DNA of 30,387 bases from Coemansia sp. RSA 487. Taxonomy: Eukaryota > Kickxellomycota > Kickxellomycetes > Kickxellales > Kickxellaceae. The stretch is from NCBI GenBank assembly GCA_027577595.1, contig JANBRJ010000137.1:1-30387 (forward strand), written 5' to 3'. Under the pieces are notes generated by a model. That model was not told the origin of the DNA and made no database searches. It worked only from the letters and a program-made list of their open reading frames with translations. Of the stretch, positions 1 to 9,054 are shown piece after piece. Position numbers and translations under genes: made by a program. How positions within the stretch are numbered: position 1 is the stretch's first letter; the number at the start of each line of letters is the position of its first letter.

Positions 1-605
1 TTATAATATGCGAGTCAAACTATTGAGATTGTTTGTCAAGAGTAAGCTACAGTGGTCAATGTATGTTTTTCTTGTGAGACCGTAGTGAGCCAGTGTTTTT
101 TTTCGTTTATAATATGTAAACCGTGTTTGAACCCGCAATATAGTGACCAAAGCAGTCGATTGGCGTGTAAGCGTCGCAAATGTTGTTTGTGATCATGGTT
201 TGGCGAAAAAACGGCAAGTAGCATAGGTGCGAGCGATAGGAAATAGCGCAAATGTTATTGCACAAAGTCAAAGACCACAAAAAAGATAGGAAGCCCAAAG
301 CAAACAATCTGGCAGCGTCTACACAGGACAACCACACAAACACTACAACTGTATTTGTTAAAATGTGCGATAAAGAAAGAAGCATCTACAAAGCACAGCT
401 ACTGAGCTAGCATATGTTTGTGGATGGTATTGCTGGATAGGAAAGCTGGTGGACTTTCTATATGAGCGATAGTACAGTGAATAGCCCGTGTTTATTCTGT
501 TTAACCTTTAAATATTGGTCCATTCTCTAGTTTTTTATTTTATAAAACAACAAAGCATTGGCTCAACACTGTAGCAGAAAGTCGATCAACATTAATCATG
601 TATCC
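1..605. other. gene-free left edge
   Basis: No open frame here resembles a known protein, and the two short minus-strand frames (36-251 and 107-385) are hydrophobic but featureless. The sequence is AT-rich. It holds a repeated TTATAATATG (1-10 and about 110-119) and a repeated CGCAAATGTT (about 175 and 246). It may be the downstream flank of the minus-strand gene at 606-1144 plus the flank of a gene outside the window. No RNA gene could be recognised. Confidence 0.5.
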
Positions 606-1144
606 TTACCAAAGTGTCTTTGGATCCTTTACATATTGTTCATAGGCACCTTTGTTGAAAAGTGAGAGTTCCGTTTCGTGTTTCACACCAACAAACTCAA
701 GCATATCATTGTTGTTGTTTAAAAGCTCCTTGTCCTCCTTATTGATGATGAGATCTTGAGATTTGTGGCCAAATGCGTGCGTGTATATCTTGAGTGTGTC
801 GAATTCGACGTTGCGGAAGGGCTTGTACTTGGACTCCTCATTAATATCTATACGTGTGCGAGAATAATATACGATGTATCTTAGGTTGATGTATGAGCAT
901 TAGTCCAACGATATGCCGAATGATGGTTAAACGATTCTTTTAGAAACCACATATAAACAATGCCTTCCTTTTGGATGTACTTACGCTTTTGGCATATATT
1001 TTTCAGCTCGCCGACAGTCGTTACGGAGGGATCGACTTGAATAATAAGGTTTCTGCTGGTGCGGTACTCAAAGCTTTTGATAATTCTAACTGTTATTGTG
1101 ACTTGGCCACCAAAGGTGGAAGGTGTTTCATGGCTTTCTTGCAT
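606..1144 (-). CDS. UPF0538/C2orf76-like small protein, two exons
   Basis: This is a spliced minus-strand gene. Exon 1 is 1144-985 (start ATG at 1144) and exon 2 is 847-606 (stop TAA). The intron, 984-848, begins GTAAGT, ends TATAG and is phase 1. The joined product is 133 residues. Its N-terminal half has a ubiquitin-like strand pattern (VTITVRIIKSFEYR...TVGELKN). Its C-terminal half carries the family signature PFRNVEFDTLKIYTHAFG, then ETELSLFNKGAYEQYVKDP and a terminal Trp. These match the pattern I know for the human C2orf76 (UPF0538) family, which has no established biochemical role. Length and domain order are normal for that family. Because neither exon is long, the gene is easy to miss. 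It is divergent from the uL3m gene, and the two share about 315 bp of upstream DNA. The family call is from recall, but the exon junction restores a continuous match. Confidence 0.85.
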
Positions 1145-1459
1145 TTTTATTTGGCAAAAGCGTGCTTTACTCGTAGGCTTTGAGGTACTGCGATTGCTTT
1201 AGTATGAAGCTACGTGTGGAGGACAAAAACTGAATTGTTAAATAATATTTATAACAGCAAAAAAGAGAATGGTATTCAACAGCTAGAGTGCAAAAACAAG
1301 GGTTCTGATTTTTTTGCGAACCTCTAACGTTTAACATTCGCTGATTGATTAGTGTTACTTGATTAACATTTTTTCCTTGTGTTATCATGTCTTTTAAAGA
1401 TAATTTCATTCTGTTTTGTCCTTTTCCTTTACTCTTGTGCTTATTCGATTTTTAAGGAA
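1145..1459. promoter_or_regulatory. divergent intergenic region, C2orf76-like / uL3m
   Basis: This stretch separates two divergently transcribed genes and must hold both core promoters, but no clear TATA box was found. On the plus strand an ATG at 1387 opens a 22-codon frame that closes at 1453-1455, five bases before the uL3m start. It would act as an upstream ORF if transcription begins before it. Confidence 0.5.
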
Positions 1460-2404
1460 ATGATTTCCAGTAGCGGATTCGTAGATAGGTTACTGGCTGG
1501 TATTACGCGTTCGTCCTTATTGCAGCCACGCTCTCTGTTCAGTACGACTTCGTCGTCACTGAAGGCCAAATTACCACATGAGAAGATCCGTTATGTACCA
1601 AATGTCAAGGAATTGAAGCTTGGATCATATACTCCAGAGTCACAGCGTACTGGCGTGATTGCACGCAAGAAGGGGATGACTGGAATGTGGGACGAATGGG
1701 GCGTGCGGGTTCCGGTTACAGTCTTGCAGCTGGATCGTGTCAAAGTAGTCAGCTTGATCAAGACAAGCAATCCGTCATATGCTCGGATACAGGTAGGCTG
1801 TGGAATTCGCAAGGACAAGCATATGACAAAGCCATTGCTCGGCCACTTCAAGTCTCAGGGCGTGGAGCCAAAGGCAAAGCTATTCGAGTTTCCGATCACT
1901 CCCGACGCTGCTCTGCCTGTTGGCACAGAGATTACCGCTGCTCACTTTGTTTCAGGGCAATTAGTTGATGTAACGGCACCCAGTCTTGGTAAAGGGTTCC
2001 AAGGTGTAATGAAGCGCTGGGGATTCGCTGGTGGTCGTGCTAGCCATGGTAACTCTCTTGCCCATCGCACCCCAGGATCTACGGGCAACATTAACCCTGG
2101 TCGTGTTTACCCTGGAAAGAAAATGCCTGGCCGAATGGGTGGGAAGAATGTCACGGTGCTTCGTCTTCCGGTAATGAAAGTTGACACTGCTTTGAACTGT
2201 ATTTGGGTCAAGGGATCTGTTCCTGGATATGATGGACAGTTTATCAAAGTGCGTGACTCTATTAAGCTATCCAGACACCGTCTTTTCCCCGAAGGCGTAG
2301 ATGTGCCTTTCCCGACCTATGTCCCTGGAGAGAGCCCTTTGCTTCCTCGGGAGACCGTTGCAAAAGTTGGTGGCCGCGATCCGCTGGTTCCTACGTCCGA
2401 CTAA
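1460..2404 (+). CDS. mrpl3: mitochondrial large-subunit ribosomal protein uL3m
   Basis: Predicted mitochondrial homologue of bacterial L3 (yeast MRPL9, human MRPL3), which binds 23S-type rRNA near the peptidyl-transferase centre. The frame is open upstream from a GTG at 1379, but the first in-frame ATG is 1460, giving 314 residues, so that start is used. Residues 1 to about 40 are rich in Ser, Arg and Leu with almost no acidic residues, as in a mitochondrial import presequence. The L3 core follows: TGVIARKKGMTGMWDEWG, then the conserved GKGFQGVMKRWGFAGGRASH loop, SLAHRTPGSTG and PGRVYPGKKMPGRMGG. The C-terminus keeps a short extension (about 30 residues) typical of mitochondrial forms. There is no intron. 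It is divergent from the C2orf76-like gene and lies head-to-tail with CCT4. The family call is secure. Confidence 0.95.
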   Translation: MISSSGFVDRLLAGITRSSLLQPRSLFSTTSSSLKAKLPHEKIRYVPNVKELKLGSYTPESQRTGVIARKKGMTGMWDEWGVRVPVTVLQLDRVKVVSLIKTSNPSYARIQVGCGIRKDKHMTKPLLGHFKSQGVEPKAKLFEFPITPDAALPVGTEITAAHFVSGQLVDVTAPSLGKGFQGVMKRWGFAGGRASHGNSLAHRTPGSTGNINPGRVYPGKKMPGRMGGKNVTVLRLPVMKVDTALNCIWVKGSVPGYDGQFIKVRDSIKLSRHRLFPEGVDVPFPTYVPGESPLLPRETVAKVGGRDPLVPTSD

Positions 2405-2955
2405 ATTTTGGCGATGCTGCTTTAGGTGCCTTTAGGTGCAGTACTCAAGGCTATTTTCAACTTTAAACTATTTTTCAACCGTCCTTCTTTTGCTTGATAG
2501 CTCCTTCTCTGTGACAAAAATAGCCCAAATGGGATACAACAACAAAAAGAGACTAATGTTCGGACAGGACTTACCTCTGACAATATAGCCAAAGCTATTG
2601 TGTTTAATTTACAGCACCAACACCATATAAAAATATAAAAACAAATGAGCGCAGGCATGTGTTTTGAGGCATCATAATATTTCGAACGAGCTGATGAATG
2701 TTTGCTTTTGCTTTCAAACGGCTCGACTCGCTGCAGAAAAAGATTCCGTTTCCTTCTTTTTCGATCCACACAAGAGTTTCCAAAAATTATTGTTTGCTTA
2801 GCTCAATTTAATTTGTCAACAAATTCGACAACTCGTAGTAATTGCTTCATCTTTCTTTGTTTAGCTTTTCTCTTAACCCATTGACGCATTTTCTTCTTAG
2901 ACTATACTTTATTCTTTAAGACCTCCTCCTAGTCTAATCATAAAAACAAAAAGTC
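2405..2955. other. intergenic region before CCT4
   Basis: This holds the 3' flank of uL3m and the promoter of CCT4. The last 90 bases before the CCT4 start are pyrimidine-rich (TTTCTTTG, CCTCCTCC), as is common upstream of fungal genes. A minus-strand frame at 2422-2769 shows no family features and is regarded as chance. No RNA gene or repeat was seen. Confidence 0.5.
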
Positions 2956-4783
2956 ATGGCTTCTGCTGCTACGGTTGTTCCATCAAAGGCCAGTGGGTCT
3001 TCTGGGCCGAAAAAACAAAACGATACATTCAATCAAAAGGACAAACCTACGCAGGTTCGCCTGAGCAACATCACTGCTGCTAAAGGTAAGCTCTATGGTT
3101 TTGTGCATGTTATGAAACTCGTCATTTAATCTTTATTTACTGGTCGTACGACACTCGAATGAGTGAGTGCTGATATATTTATTTCTGTGCGTTTTTTAAT
3201 CCAGCCTGTGTAATTCTTTTTGCAGCAAGTCACTAAACCGTTTTTTTCGTATTTGGTTTAAATGATATCGTGTTTGCTGAATTGTAGCTGTTGCTGATGC
3301 TATACGCACAAGCCTTGGTCCGCGTGGAATGGATAAAATGATTGAAACCGGAAAAAAAGAGGTTGTGATCTCTAACGATGGTGCGACGATTCTCAAGTAC
3401 ATGTCTGTGCTTCATCCAGCCGCTCGTATGCTTGTTGATTTGTCTGCCGCGCAAGATGTTGAGGCCGGCGATGGAACTACTTCTGTTGTTGTGCTCGCCG
3501 GAAGCATGCTTGTTGCCGCAGAAAAGCTTCTTAAAAAGGGCATCCACCCCACGCAGATCGCTGAAGGATTCCAGTATGCTGCTGTCGAGGCTGTTAAAAT
3601 ACTCGAGGATATTTCCATTCCTATCGATCTAAACGACCGCGAATTCTTGCTGAAGAGTGCCACCACTTCCCTGAGCTCAAAGGTTGTGTCGCAGTATTCG
3701 AATGTCCTTGCACCGATTGTTGTCGACTCTGTCCTTCGAATTGTCAACACTTCTGTTGATACAAATGTTGACTTGAACGATATTCGTGTTGTGAAGAAGA
3801 TTGGCGGAACAATTGATGATGCAGAGCTTATCCCAGGACTTGTGCTTAACCAGACTGTTATAACCTCTGCTGGCGGTCCTTCGCGGATCGAGAAAGCCAA
3901 GATTGGTCTTATCCAGTTCCAGCTTTCACCTCCAAAGCCTGATATGGATAACCAGGTCGTTGTCAACGACTACCGCCAGATGGACCGTATCCTCAAAGAA
4001 GAACGCACGTATCTTCTTAATCTTGTCAAGAAGATCAAGAAGACGGGATGCAACGTTTTGCTGATTCAAAAATCCATTCTGCGCGACGCAGTGAACAGCC
4101 TTTCGCTGCACTTTCTGGCGAAGCTAAAGATCATGGCGATCAAAGAGATCGAGCGCGACGAGATCGAGTTTGTGTGCAAGGCCACTGGCTGCAAGCCAAT
4201 TGCCGATATTGACTCATTTACAGAGGACAAGCTTGGCACAGCTGAGCTCATTGAAGAGGTCAACTCTAACGGATCACGCATTGTTCAGATCAGCGGCGTC
4301 AAGAACGCAGGCAAAACCGCCTCCATTATCCTCCGTGGAGCAAACCAGTATGTTCTTGACGAAGCAGATCGTTCTATCCACGATGCACTTTGCGTCATCC
4401 GTTGTCTTGTAAAGAAGCGCGCGCTGGTTGTTGGGGGCGGTGCTCCAGAAATCGAGATCTCGCAGCGCTTGTCTGAAATGGCCAAGGCACAAACGGGCTT
4501 CCAGGCCATTTGCTTCCAGGCATTTGCCGAGGCTGTCGAGGTCATCCCTACTACGCTTGCTGAAAACTCTGGCTTGAGCCCTATTTCTATTGTGACTGAA
4601 TTGCGCAACCGCCACGCCAACGGTGAAAAGTCTGTGGGGATCAATGTGCGCAAGGGTGTTATCTCGGACATGCTCAAGGAAAATGTCATTCAGCCACTTC
4701 TCGTTTCTACTAGCGCGATCGAGCTATCGACGGAGACTGTTCGTATGCTGATGAAGATTGACGATATTCTTGCATCTCGTTAA
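2956..4783 (+). CDS. cct4: T-complex protein 1 subunit delta (CCT4), two exons
   Basis: One of the eight subunits of the cytosolic CCT/TRiC chaperonin, which folds actin, tubulin and other proteins using ATP. Exon 1 is 2956-3085 and exon 2 is 3288-4783. The intron, 3086-3287 (202 nt), begins GTAAGC, ends TTGTAG and is phase 1 in codon 44. The product has 541 residues, normal for the family. Visible group II chaperonin motifs are [19 protein letters not shown] spanning the splice junction, [10 protein letters not shown], the ATP-site GDGTTS at about 104-109, and the later [15 protein letters not shown]. Asn-Asp-Gly and Gly-Asp-Gly-Thr-Thr are intact. Assignment to delta rather than another subunit rests on the [13 protein letters not shown] and [14 protein letters not shown] segments. 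A truncated relative with the same splice position lies at 11140-11456. Confidence 0.96.
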
Positions 4784-4830
4784 ATTTTAGGAATTGAGCT
4801 CATCCTTTCTTACGACAATGTTGGTCCTTT

Positions 4831-4860
4831 CGTATTGCGTAGCAATAAAAGCGAAATACG
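4831..4860 (+). promoter_or_regulatory. 3' hairpin displaying AATAAA
   Basis: About 48 bases after the CCT4 stop, CGTATTGCG and CGAAATACG can pair (six pairs, one mismatch, two pairs). They enclose a 12-base loop that contains AATAAA at 4844-4849. This is a plausible polyadenylation signal held in a loop. Only the pairing and hexamer are seen; the function is inferred. Confidence 0.4.
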
Positions 4861-5035
4861 CCTTTTAACTTTCAACTGCAAGTGGTCTGCTTCGTGAAAA
4901 GTAATTTGTAACTGGCAATTAATATGAACATGGCGTGAAATCAATGCAATATCAACTTAGAAATGCTAATTTAAACTGGCTTTATCATATACTAGTGCTT
5001 CACATTGCGTAAATGTTGAAAGCATGGTATACTCT

Positions 5036-5962
5036 TCATAGCTGATGTTTGTTTGTGAGTCGACGTCTGGTCCACAGTCCTGGTGACGATTCATCTTGAT
5101 TGTTGGCAAAATCTCTACCATCAGATGCTTGGTCTAGGTGCTTGCGAGCAATTGGATATCTTTCTGATGTGCATCTAGGAGTAGCACTGACATCAGATGT
5201 GTCTGCAGTATTCGGCGAATCCAAGAATGGGATATCTGTATAAGGTACACTGGTGCTGACGTTACTGCTGGCCGATGATTGGAAAATGTTTGATACCAAA
5301 GCACTTATCCACCCGAACGTGCCTCCGATAACTGTCCCAGTAACAGTTGTGGCTATCACAAAGGCAAGAAGAGGTAGAATCCACAGAAATAAAGATAGCA
5401 TAGCCTTGAACGGCTTCTCTAGAAACAATAGATATATAAAGACTGCAGGCTTGTATATCATAACACGCGCGACCCAGCAGCTGACTAGCCAAGCTGGAAT
5501 GGCAATGTAGGACAAGAAGGCAGAAACAATGGCTTTTACTATCTGAAAGGGCTTGGATATTAATGACCACATTCCTGTGCTAGCCCGTTTATAAGCAGCT
5601 TCCTGGTTCCTTTTGATGTCTTGCTTACTGGGACCGACATCAAGTCCTATCTTAGGAGCAGAACATGAAGATTCTGGAGTGCTTTGGGGCTGGTCTATAA
5701 ATATTACCCGTGTAACGGTTGTAACGGCTATTGTTTTATGATGATGCAATTCTTCTAGAGACACTTTGGTCGGGTTGACTTGGTGTTTATATTCGGCATA
5801 GTTGAAAGCAGAATCACCATAAAGCACCATTGAATTGTCTTCGCTACTGCAAATGCGTTTCTGTTGTCGATTTTCCGCATCGTAGCAGACTTCCTCGCTT
5901 GCGGTATCCAGCGCTACAACTATACAGGCCATTGTAAGCCTAAGCAGATTGGCTGACCACAT
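5036..5962 (-). CDS. hypothetical membrane protein, possible signal peptide
   Basis: I do not recognise this 308-residue protein. The start ATG at 5962 is followed by a hydrophobic stretch (LLRLTMACIVVAL, residues 6-18) that could be a signal peptide or anchor. A polar Cys-containing region of about 120 residues follows. Residues about 138-225 form a hydrophobic block with two to four membrane segments. It contains two similar units that each begin Ser/Glu-Lys-Pro-Phe (SKPFQIVKAIVSAFL and EKPFKAMLSLFLWIL), and its last part is rich in Gly and Thr. The tail (about 230-308) is Ser/Asp-rich and ends in a basic segment. There is no intron. It runs in the same direction as the siderophore synthetase upstream of it, 257 bp away, but nothing shows cotranscription. 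Fungal proteins with similar proline-bounded hydrophobic hairpins exist; no function is claimed. Confidence 0.65.
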   Translation of the reverse strand: MWSANLLRLTMACIVVALDTASEEVCYDAENRQQKRICSSEDNSMVLYGDSAFNYAEYKHQVNPTKVSLEELHHHKTIAVTTVTRVIFIDQPQSTPESSCSAPKIGLDVGPSKQDIKRNQEAAYKRASTGMWSLISKPFQIVKAIVSAFLSYIAIPAWLVSCWVARVMIYKPAVFIYLLFLEKPFKAMLSLFLWILPLLAFVIATTVTGTVIGGTFGWISALVSNIFQSSASSNVSTSVPYTDIPFLDSPNTADTSDVSATPRCTSERYPIARKHLDQASDGRDFANNQDESSPGLWTRRRLTNKHQL

Positions 5963-6037
5963 TTCTCTATGACTAGCGATAGCTACTGTATCGCAGATAT
6001 CTCTCCCTTCACAAAAAACACCGCCAACGTAAGGAAA

Positions 6038-6061
6038 GTAAAAGTAAAAGTAAAAGTAAAA
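6038..6061 (-). repeat. hexanucleotide repeat (GTAAAA)4
   Basis: Four perfect copies of GTAAAA lie 76-99 bases upstream of the membrane-protein start at 5962. On that gene's coding strand they read TTTTAC. A single AGATAA follows at 6065-6070. The pyrimidine tract may be part of the promoter or simply a microsatellite. Confidence 0.85.
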
Positions 6062-6219
6062 GAGAGATAATTATAATTAAATATATTGCTAAATAGTGTC
6101 TTTTGGTTTGAAGTTGCTTGTACTAATATTTAAGCAAGGTCTGGTTATGGCGCAATGGCACACACTATTGTAAACTAGTTACGAATGGGCCAGATACAGT
6201 ACCGCCAGATGTATCCATA

Positions 6220-8148
6220 TTAAGCGGCAGGCGAGAACACTATTCCTCTGTCTTCGTCTTCATAGAACAGCACATTTGGGACCTTTTTGTAGACAAAGTC
6301 GCGATAAAGCCCATCAACCTTCATTGTGATGAAGCATTTGAGGTCAAAGCTCTCCTGATACCAAGCACAGCGCAGTGCGTGTGATTTGGGAACGCGTTGC
6401 TCAAAGGCTTTGCGCACGATCGCCCATCCATTTCCCTGATAGTGCAAATTTAAAGCACGTACCAAGCGATGCAGCTGGCACTGAATGAGGGTGTGGTAGG
6501 CAAGATCATAGACCTCGTACATTGACTGGGCGTCAGTGCACGAGTCTGGCAGCATGTCGATATAAGCACCCGTTGACTTTCTAAAAGTTTCTCTGTGGAT
6601 CTTGACACCACCAAAATCACGTACAATAAATCCGCGAATCTCTCCCGATGTTGCATCGACGCGAAGCAAGCTGTTTTGAGGATGCGATTCAAAGGCAAAT
6701 CCGTGGTTCATAATCGGTGGCAGGAATGCATCAAAAAGTTTTTCAGCGTAATTTTTCAAAAATGCACAACGCTTTTCTCGAGTATCCAGCTTCCACTGTT
6801 GTATCACAGTGCTCGTTCCGTCATCGTTAAAGTTTGTTAGTGCGGCTGCTAGAATTGCACGCTGTCCGCGCAAACGACAGATGTGATCTGGGTCTTCACG
6901 AATTACACATGAAAGGTACTTGGCGATATCAAAGTCGGGGTTTGTTGAAACAGCACTTGCCGGTTCGCCGGCAATAAGCAGAGGCTCGCTAGCGTCCATC
7001 TCACGTAGAATATCAGGGATGACATGTGTGATTCGTGGACCGACATATGTTGACCAGGGAGTGATTGTACGCAGGGCTGAAGACACCTTGATTCCAAGGG
7101 GTAGTTTTATATCGTAACCAAGCGGCACAAGGACACTTGGGCACACCGTCCTAAGTGACGCCTGAGCCTCTGCTGAGACTGCAAACGGGAGCTGGCGCGC
7201 AAACGCAAACATTTCTAATACTGCGGGCATGTGGAATGGATGCACAGGCAGCACAAGCTCTGTTTCCCTATTGATATAATCAAGAATATACTGGCTGCGC
7301 TGTTCGCCCTTGCCTTCCAGCTCTGCATTGCGGTAAAGAGTATCCAAAAGCTCTTCAAGGCGTCCTTCAACCCTCACTTCGCTGCGTGGGACTGCAACAA
7401 AGGCGAGCTTTAGATGGAAAAAGTCAGTGTTCTTGGATATAGACCTGAGTGGCGGGACAGCAAACCTTGCACGATGCATCGGGTGAGTAGCATGGCCTTC
7501 GACAATGCTCTGCTCCCATTCAATTGCCGTTGAGGCTACTATATCTGGAACTGGCTGTCTATGCTCGTAAGCATACGCTTGGTTAGCAACAGAATTGGCA
7601 AGCTCACAGCAAATGCCGCTCACAACATCCTTATCATACGAGTTCCACTCAGCAACAAGCTTCATAATCGGGCCCGGGTCTAGCACTGGAGATGCGACAG
7701 AACAGTCCCCGTGTTGTATCCATTGATGAGCACCAATATCCTCCGGGTCTAGAAACTTCACATTGAACGCATTTAGAGACTCGCTGCAAGTATGCTTGCC
7801 AACCACTGGTTTGTGGCACATCTGGGACACAACGGAACGGCGCATCCATTTGTTCAGGTGCTGACCACGAGGCAGGATTAGGAGGTAGCTTGTTGCAGAT
7901 AAACCGCGGTCAACGTAGTAGGAATCGACGATACGCTCATTGACTAGACACGCAATAAGGCGCGAGACTGTTGCGAACAGAGCACGCTGCGCATATCCGG
8001 CAGGCGTTGTCGGCAGCGAAAAGGGGTGGCTTGTAACTGAATCAACGAGCTCTTCAACAGAATTGGCCTGACCATCACAGTCGTTGCTCTGCTGAGCATG
8101 GCGCGACTGCAAAGATAAGAAAGTCTTGGGCTGTGTATGGATACCCAT
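6220..8148 (-). CDS. IucA/IucC family NIS siderophore synthetase
   Basis: Predicted NRPS-independent siderophore synthetase. It would join a carboxylate such as citrate to an amine or alcohol through an acyl-adenylate. Fungal members include the rhizoferrin synthetase of Rhizopus. The open frame extends to a TTG, but the first ATG is at 8148, giving 642 residues (family usual about 580-650). Visible family features are EGHATHPMHRAR (about 217-228, the nucleotide-binding GHPxHP-like motif), VLPVHPFH (about 300), IKLPLGIKVSSALRTITPWS (about 347), and the C-terminal active-site pair FESHPQNSLLR and FIVRDFGG (about 486-514). There is no intron, no targeting sequence and no sign of damage. Two exact iron-GATA sites lie 216-277 bases upstream of the start. 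The actual substrates cannot be read from the sequence, so rhizoferrin is a guess from known fungal members. A bacterial origin for fungal members is plausible but not shown here. Confidence 0.92.
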   Translation of the reverse strand: MGIHTQPKTFLSLQSRHAQQSNDCDGQANSVEELVDSVTSHPFSLPTTPAGYAQRALFATVSRLIACLVNERIVDSYYVDRGLSATSYLLILPRGQHLNKWMRRSVVSQMCHKPVVGKHTCSESLNAFNVKFLDPEDIGAHQWIQHGDCSVASPVLDPGPIMKLVAEWNSYDKDVVSGICCELANSVANQAYAYEHRQPVPDIVASTAIEWEQSIVEGHATHPMHRARFAVPPLRSISKNTDFFHLKLAFVAVPRSEVRVEGRLEELLDTLYRNAELEGKGEQRSQYILDYINRETELVLPVHPFHMPAVLEMFAFARQLPFAVSAEAQASLRTVCPSVLVPLGYDIKLPLGIKVSSALRTITPWSTYVGPRITHVIPDILREMDASEPLLIAGEPASAVSTNPDFDIAKYLSCVIREDPDHICRLRGQRAILAAALTNFNDDGTSTVIQQWKLDTREKRCAFLKNYAEKLFDAFLPPIMNHGFAFESHPQNSLLRVDATSGEIRGFIVRDFGGVKIHRETFRKSTGAYIDMLPDSCTDAQSMYEVYDLAYHTLIQCQLHRLVRALNLHYQGNGWAIVRKAFEQRVPKSHALRCAWYQESFDLKCFITMKVDGLYRDFVYKKVPNVLFYEDEDRGIVFSPAA

Positions 8149-8215
8149 GACAAAACACAATAGGAAAATTAAACAAAAGTGTCAAAAACACGCTGAGTTG
8201 AAGGTGATGCTGAGA

Positions 8216-8222
8216 CTGATAA
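8216..8222 (+). promoter_or_regulatory. GATA-type site, partial match
   Basis: CTGATAA lies 68 bases upstream of the synthetase start. It contains the HGATAR core but lacks the leading AT of the full iron-GATA consensus ATCWGATAA. Confidence 0.35.
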
Positions 8223-8363
8223 GGAGTTGGCAAAAAAACAAAAGAAAGCATAGAGGAAGAGCATGTAGAATTTATAGCCGCTGGGTCTGATGTTTTGAAA
8301 GCCTCTTTCTTGTCATGTCTTGGAGTTTGCAATTGTATCACATCTTTTGTGTCAAAGAAAGGC

Positions 8364-8372
8364 TTATCTGAT
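8364..8372 (-). promoter_or_regulatory. iron-GATA site ATCAGATAA (copy 1)
   Basis: The plus strand reads TTATCTGAT, the exact complement of ATCAGATAA. This matches ATCWGATAA, the consensus bound by the fungal iron repressors Urbs1, SreA and Fep1. It lies 216 bases upstream of the siderophore synthetase ATG. Its location makes an iron-response role likely, but regulation is inferred. Confidence 0.7.
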
Positions 8373-8416
8373 TTATATTGATTGTACACCTCCAAATCCG
8401 CGAGAGAAGGAGGTTT

Positions 8417-8425
8417 TTATCTGAT
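8417..8425 (-). promoter_or_regulatory. iron-GATA site ATCAGATAA (copy 2)
   Basis: This is a second exact TTATCTGAT in the same orientation, 53 bases from copy 1 and 269 bases upstream of the synthetase ATG. Paired sites are typical of fungal siderophore promoters repressed by iron-sensing GATA factors. Confidence 0.7.
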
Positions 8426-9054
8426 TGTGGATCTTTCTCGGACTTGCCGATATCGAAAAAAGCAGCAAACAAAATAAACAATTGCCGCAAAGGTGCAAGT
8501 ATTGTTGTATGCGTGATTTGATGAAATAGACAGCAGCGTTGGTTGCAAAGAGATGCTGTATAACGCAAGTGAAAGAGACGGCGTAAACGTTGTTGTGTAA
8601 TGTCGATGACCAGCAAAAAATGATACACAATCCTAAGTAATTTGTACTGTAAAACGTGTCAGCAAGATACGCTTAACATGCCAAGTATATATTATTTGAG
8701 GAGGTGGATATCCGCTGTCATGTGTGTTTTATGTAAAATGGAAGTTATCTTGCATCCAATCACAGTTCCCCCCAGACGAAACCTCTTTCTGCTTTCTCTT
8801 TTCTGCTTCTTTTTACAAACAAATTGTGTACTTCCGTTTTGTTTGTCCTCATTTAAATCGTACATTAGAACATATTTCCCAAGAACAGAAACCAGTCGTA
8901 TTTTGTTGCCATTTAGCTACTCCGACTACATACAAATCAACAACTATACATATTTCTTGTTAGCTTTCTTTTTAAACTCAAAGCGCCAATTTATTCGATA
9001 TATACTTTTTCTTTGACTTTTCATAACTATTCCACGCTTCCACTTCCAGAGAGA

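Larger units (their letters stand above)
8149..9054. promoter_or_regulatory. divergent upstream region, siderophore synthetase / AVT transporter
   Basis: This ~900 bp region lies between two divergent genes. Its left half (8149-8430) contains the GATA sites listed separately. Its right half is pyrimidine-rich (CTTTCTCTTTTCTGC around 8790-8810) and leads into the transporter. The short frames inside it (for example 8338-8628 minus and 8642-9016 plus) show no family features and are regarded as chance. Confidence 0.6.

Noticed and set aside
3086-3287. C/D-box snoRNA in the CCT4 intron
   Set aside because: GTTATGA is one base off a C box and a CTGA follows, but there is no terminal stem and no second box pair.
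3412-3966. 184-codon minus-strand frame inside CCT4
   Set aside because: It is antisense to a secure chaperonin gene and has the odd composition of a shadow frame.
6065-6070. AGATAA upstream of the membrane-protein gene as an iron-GATA site
   Set aside because: Only the six-base core matches. Such cores are common, and one also occurs before the F-box gene.
8642-9016. 124-codon plus-strand frame upstream of the AVT transporter
   Set aside because: It is hydrophobic and low in complexity, typical of T-rich promoter DNA, with no family features.
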